In this document: positions 5,875 to 7,570 of the stretch, one piece after another | Layout: every line of letters starts with the position of its first letter | Position numbering within the stretch: the stretch's first letter is position 1 | Assembly: GCF_946885855.1 (NCBI RefSeq) | Contig: NZ_CAMPHH010000164.1 | Coordinates: 1-7,570, forward strand | Origin: an uncultured Actinotalea sp. | Lineage (GTDB): Bacteria > Actinomycetota > Actinomycetes > Actinomycetales > Cellulomonadaceae | Length of the DNA: 7,570 nt | Direction of reading: 5' to 3' | Translations under genes and position numbers: made by a program | Notes under the pieces: model-generated | Seen by the model: the letters and a program-made list of their open reading frames with translations, nothing else | Told to the model about the DNA's origin: nothing | Database searches by the model: none

Positions 5875-6396
5875 TCACTCCGGCCCGGCGTACCCGCGCT
5901 CGAGCAGGCCACGGACGTACGCCGCCTGCCCCGCGTGCTGCAGGTCGTCGGCGAGCACGCTGACCAGCCGCACACCGAGCGTCACCGGCGGGTCCCAGCG
6001 CTCGTCGACGACGCGGTCGAGGTCGCCGGGCGCCAGTCCGCGCAGGTGACGCACCGTGACCTCGTGCACCGCCCGGGCATACCCCAGCAGGAGCTCGGAC
6101 GACGCCACGACGGCCGCGACCTCCTGCGGCCCGTGCCCGTAGCCCGTGTCCCCCACGGGCAACGCCAGCCCGAACCGCTCCGCCCACCCCTCGGCCGTCC
6201 AGACCTGCTCCCCGCCGAAGGCGTCGGCCACGTGGTCGTCCTGCACCCGCGCGAGGTGCCACACGAGCCACGCGACGGAGTTGCCGCCCTCGCCGGGGCG
6301 GCCCGTCAGCAGCGCGTCGTCGGCCCCGTCCAGGACACCGCGCACCACCTCCTGCACCCGGCCGAACCCGTCGACCAGGACGTCCGAGACCTGCAC
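5875..6396 (-). CDS. DinB family protein, DUF664 / mycothiol transferase-like
   Basis: A 173-residue four-helix-bundle protein of the DinB/YfiT superfamily. Strong actinobacterial DUF664 signatures are NSVAWLVWHLARVQDDHVAD (39-58), QVWTAEGWAERFGL (64-77), GYGHGPQEVAAV (85-96), DERWDPPVTLGVRLVSVLAD (131-150) and DLQHAGQAAYVRGLL (151-165). Relatives use mycothiol or bacillithiol in metal-dependent S-transfer reactions, with a His triad holding the metal. His47, His55 and His154 are candidate ligands here; the first His of the usual H-x3-H on the last helix is Asp150, which appears normal for this subgroup. The protein is cytosolic and full length. GTG 6396 is preceded by GGAGGGAG six bases away, an excellent ribosome site. 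No LexA box is seen upstream, so the DinB name does not imply SOS control. The substrate is unknown. Confidence 0.9.
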   Translation of the reverse strand: MQVSDVLVDGFGRVQEVVRGVLDGADDALLTGRPGEGGNSVAWLVWHLARVQDDHVADAFGGEQVWTAEGWAERFGLALPVGDTGYGHGPQEVAAVVASSELLLGYARAVHEVTVRHLRGLAPGDLDRVVDERWDPPVTLGVRLVSVLADDLQHAGQAAYVRGLLERGYAGPE

Positions 6397-6402
6397 CGCA
6401 CG

Positions 6403-6410
6403 CTCCCTCC
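6403..6410 (-). promoter_or_regulatory. ribosome binding site of the DinB-type gene
   Basis: GGAGGGAG on the minus strand, six bases before GTG 6396, supports the GTG start. Confidence 0.75.
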
Positions 6411-6442
6411 GTCATCGCGTCGGGTCCGGCGGACCACCCCGG

Positions 6443-6452
6443 GCACCGGTGC
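6443..6452. promoter_or_regulatory. 10-bp palindrome upstream of the DinB-type gene
   Basis: GCACCGGTGC is a perfect palindrome 47 bases before the DinB-type start in the 267-bp divergent gap (6397-6663). It might be an operator. A second small dyad, gggacg (6459-6464) with cgtccc (6472-6477), lies beside it. Such short GC-rich palindromes are common at this base composition. Confidence 0.25.
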
Positions 6453-6549
6453 GCGGCCGGGACGGCGGACCCGTCCCTCCACCGTACGTCGGCGACGTCA
6501 CCCGGGCCCTTGGTCCCAGGCGGTCGTCGGTTGCCGCCGCCCCGACCAC

Positions 6550-6605
6550 GGAGATCACCCGGAAGGCGGTACCGCCGATCGGGCCGACCTCCTCACGTGA
6601 TCTCC
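6550..6605. promoter_or_regulatory. 9-bp inverted repeat with central palindrome upstream of the chemoreceptor
   Basis: GGAGATCAC (6550-6558) and GTGATCTCC (6597-6605) are perfect inverted copies separated by 38 bases. Within the spacer is a perfect 12-bp palindrome, GGCGGTACCGCC (6565-6576). The set ends 58 bases before the chemoreceptor start. It could be a regulator site or an RNA structure in the leader. Confidence 0.45.
6555..6581 (+). promoter_or_regulatory. possible flagellar sigma-28-like promoter
   Basis: TCAC (6555-6558), a 15-base spacer, and GCCGATCG (6574-6581) resemble the FliA/WhiG-type promoter, whose -10 element is GCCGATAA-like. Transcription would begin near 6588-6592, giving a leader of about 75 bases before the chemoreceptor. 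Chemoreceptor genes are typical targets of this sigma factor. The match is partial. Confidence 0.35.
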
Positions 6606-6648
6606 CTTCGTCCCGATGGATCGCCGGGCACACGAGGTGCCCCAGGAC

Positions 6649-6656
6649 GGGGAAGG
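6649..6656 (+). promoter_or_regulatory. ribosome binding site of the chemoreceptor gene
   Basis: GGGGAAGG lies seven bases before ATG 6664 and favours it over the in-frame ATG at 6616, which has no such site. Confidence 0.65.
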
Positions 6657-6663
6657 CCCAGAC

Positions 6664-7570
6664 ATGGCCGACAAGACGGCGCGCCGGACGGCGGCGTTCG
6701 CGTGGTTCGCGGACCGCGGTGTGAACATCAAGATCCTGACTGCGGTGCTCGTCGCCGCGCTCGTGGGCGGGGTCGTCGGGATCCTGGGGATCTCCGCGCT
6801 GTCGCGGACGAACGACGCCGCGCACGGCCTGTACGAGGACAACCTGCTCGGTGTCGACCGTGCCGCGAAGATGCGCCGTGCCGTCGTGGAGATGCGCCTG
6901 GGCGTCACCAACCACGCGCTGTCGGCCGATGCCGGGGAGTTCCAGCGCTACCGCGAGGCGGCGCTGGCGGCCGAGGAGGAGGCGCGGACGGCCCTGGCCG
7001 AGTTCCGGAGCCTGGACGTCACCTCCGCGCAGGCGACAGCGCTGGACGCCTTCGAGGAGAACCTCGACGGCTACGTCCAGCTGCGGGACGGCGAGATGTT
7101 CCCCGCGGGCGAGGCCGACGACTTCGACGCGTGGCGGGCCGCCCGGGACGAGGGTGCGGACACCATCGCGGCGATGATGGACGCGCTGGTGACCGTCCTG
7201 GAGGAGGAGCGCGCCGGGGCCGAGGCGGCGGCCCAGGGCGCGGAGCAGACCTACACCTCGAGCCGGACCCAGGTCATCGTGGTCCTCGTCGTGGGCCTGG
7301 CGCTGGCGGTGGCCGTCGGCGTGGTCGTCGCCCGGACGATCGTCACCGGCCTGACCCGGGTGCAGCAGGTCGCGAACGCGCTGGAGCAGGGTGACCTGAC
7401 CCGCAGCGCCGGGGTCGTCAGCAAGGACGAGGTCGGCCGGATGGGCGCCGCCCTGGACAACGCGGTGCACCGCCTGCGCGAGATGGTCGGGACGATCGAC
7501 GAGTCCTCCGGCTCCCTGGCGGCGGCTGCGGAGGAGATGTCGGCGACGACGACGCAGATCGCCTCGACGG
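6664..7570 (+). CDS. methyl-accepting chemotaxis protein, 4HB sensor type (3' end outside window)
   Basis: The first 302 residues of a transmembrane chemoreceptor are present. A short basic N terminus precedes membrane helix 1 (about 24-46, ILTAVLVAALVGGVVGILGI). An extracellular helical sensor region of about 155 residues follows (47-201), with the HGLYEDNLLGVDRAAKMRRA pattern typical of four-helix-bundle MCP sensors. Membrane helix 2 is at about 203-223. A HAMP linker spans about 224-276, containing LTRVQQVANALEQGDLT and KDEVGRMGAALD. The cytoplasmic signalling helix begins with LAAAAEEMSATTTQIAST before the window ends; the methylation and CheA/CheW-binding tip are not included. It would relay an unknown stimulus to CheA. 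An in-frame TGA at 6598 closes the frame upstream. ATG 6664 is chosen for its ribosome site; ATG 6616 would add 16 residues. Confidence 0.95.
   Translation, partial: MADKTARRTAAFAWFADRGVNIKILTAVLVAALVGGVVGILGISALSRTNDAAHGLYEDNLLGVDRAAKMRRAVVEMRLGVTNHALSADAGEFQRYREAALAAEEEARTALAEFRSLDVTSAQATALDAFEENLDGYVQLRDGEMFPAGEADDFDAWRAARDEGADTIAAMMDALVTVLEEERAGAEAAAQGAEQTYTSSRTQVIVVLVVGLALAVAVGVVVARTIVTGLTRVQQVANALEQGDLTRSAGVVSKDEVGRMGAALDNAVHRLREMVGTIDESSGSLAAAAEEMSATTTQIAST

Noticed and set aside
5875..6500. SOS control of the DinB-type gene
   Set aside because: No GAAC-N4-GTTC-type site is present upstream, and the DinB family name does not refer to DNA polymerase IV here.
6412..7470. Open frame on the minus strand (352 codons) opposite the chemoreceptor
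   Set aside because: The plus strand encodes membrane helices, a HAMP linker and a signalling helix in the right order; the minus frame is its complement shadow.

Overview
The window is very GC-rich with strong G/C preference at third codon positions. It carries markers of a high-GC actinobacterium: a DUF222/13E12-type HNH protein with a mycobacterial-type LexA box, a DinB/DUF664 protein of the mycothiol-transferase kind, and a CE1758/CE1759-type flavin enzyme pair. A chemoreceptor gene implies motility. A motile Micrococcales lineage (Cellulomonas-like) would fit, but that is inference; nothing here fixes the genus.

Layout. Six genes lie on the minus strand and one on the plus strand. From right to left on the minus strand: a DinB/DUF664 protein (5875-6396); a luciferase-like monooxygenase (4578-5717) overlapping its FMN reductase partner (3871-4581) by four bases; a hydrogenase-maturation-protease-like protein (3062-3622); a LacI-type regulator lacking most of its C-terminal subdomain (1997-2692); and a DUF222-HNH endonuclease (1-1887, running off the left edge). 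A methyl-accepting chemotaxis protein starts on the plus strand at 6664 and runs off the right edge, divergent from the DinB gene.

How the genes work together. The only firm functional unit is the monooxygenase/reductase pair: the reductase should supply reduced FMN to the monooxygenase, and the GTGA overlap implies translational coupling. The DinB protein just upstream would fit a thiol-dependent detoxification setting, but a strong hairpin after its stop codon argues for a separate transcript. The HNH gene looks DNA-damage controlled: a perfect TCGAAC-N4-GTTCGA box covers its start codon. The other genes look like independent units.

No clearly new multi-gene system is visible. The most interesting points are the LexA box on the HNH start codon, the hydrogenase-protease homologue with substituted metal-site residues, the internally deleted LacI protein, and a cluster of nested inverted repeats between the reductase and protease genes.
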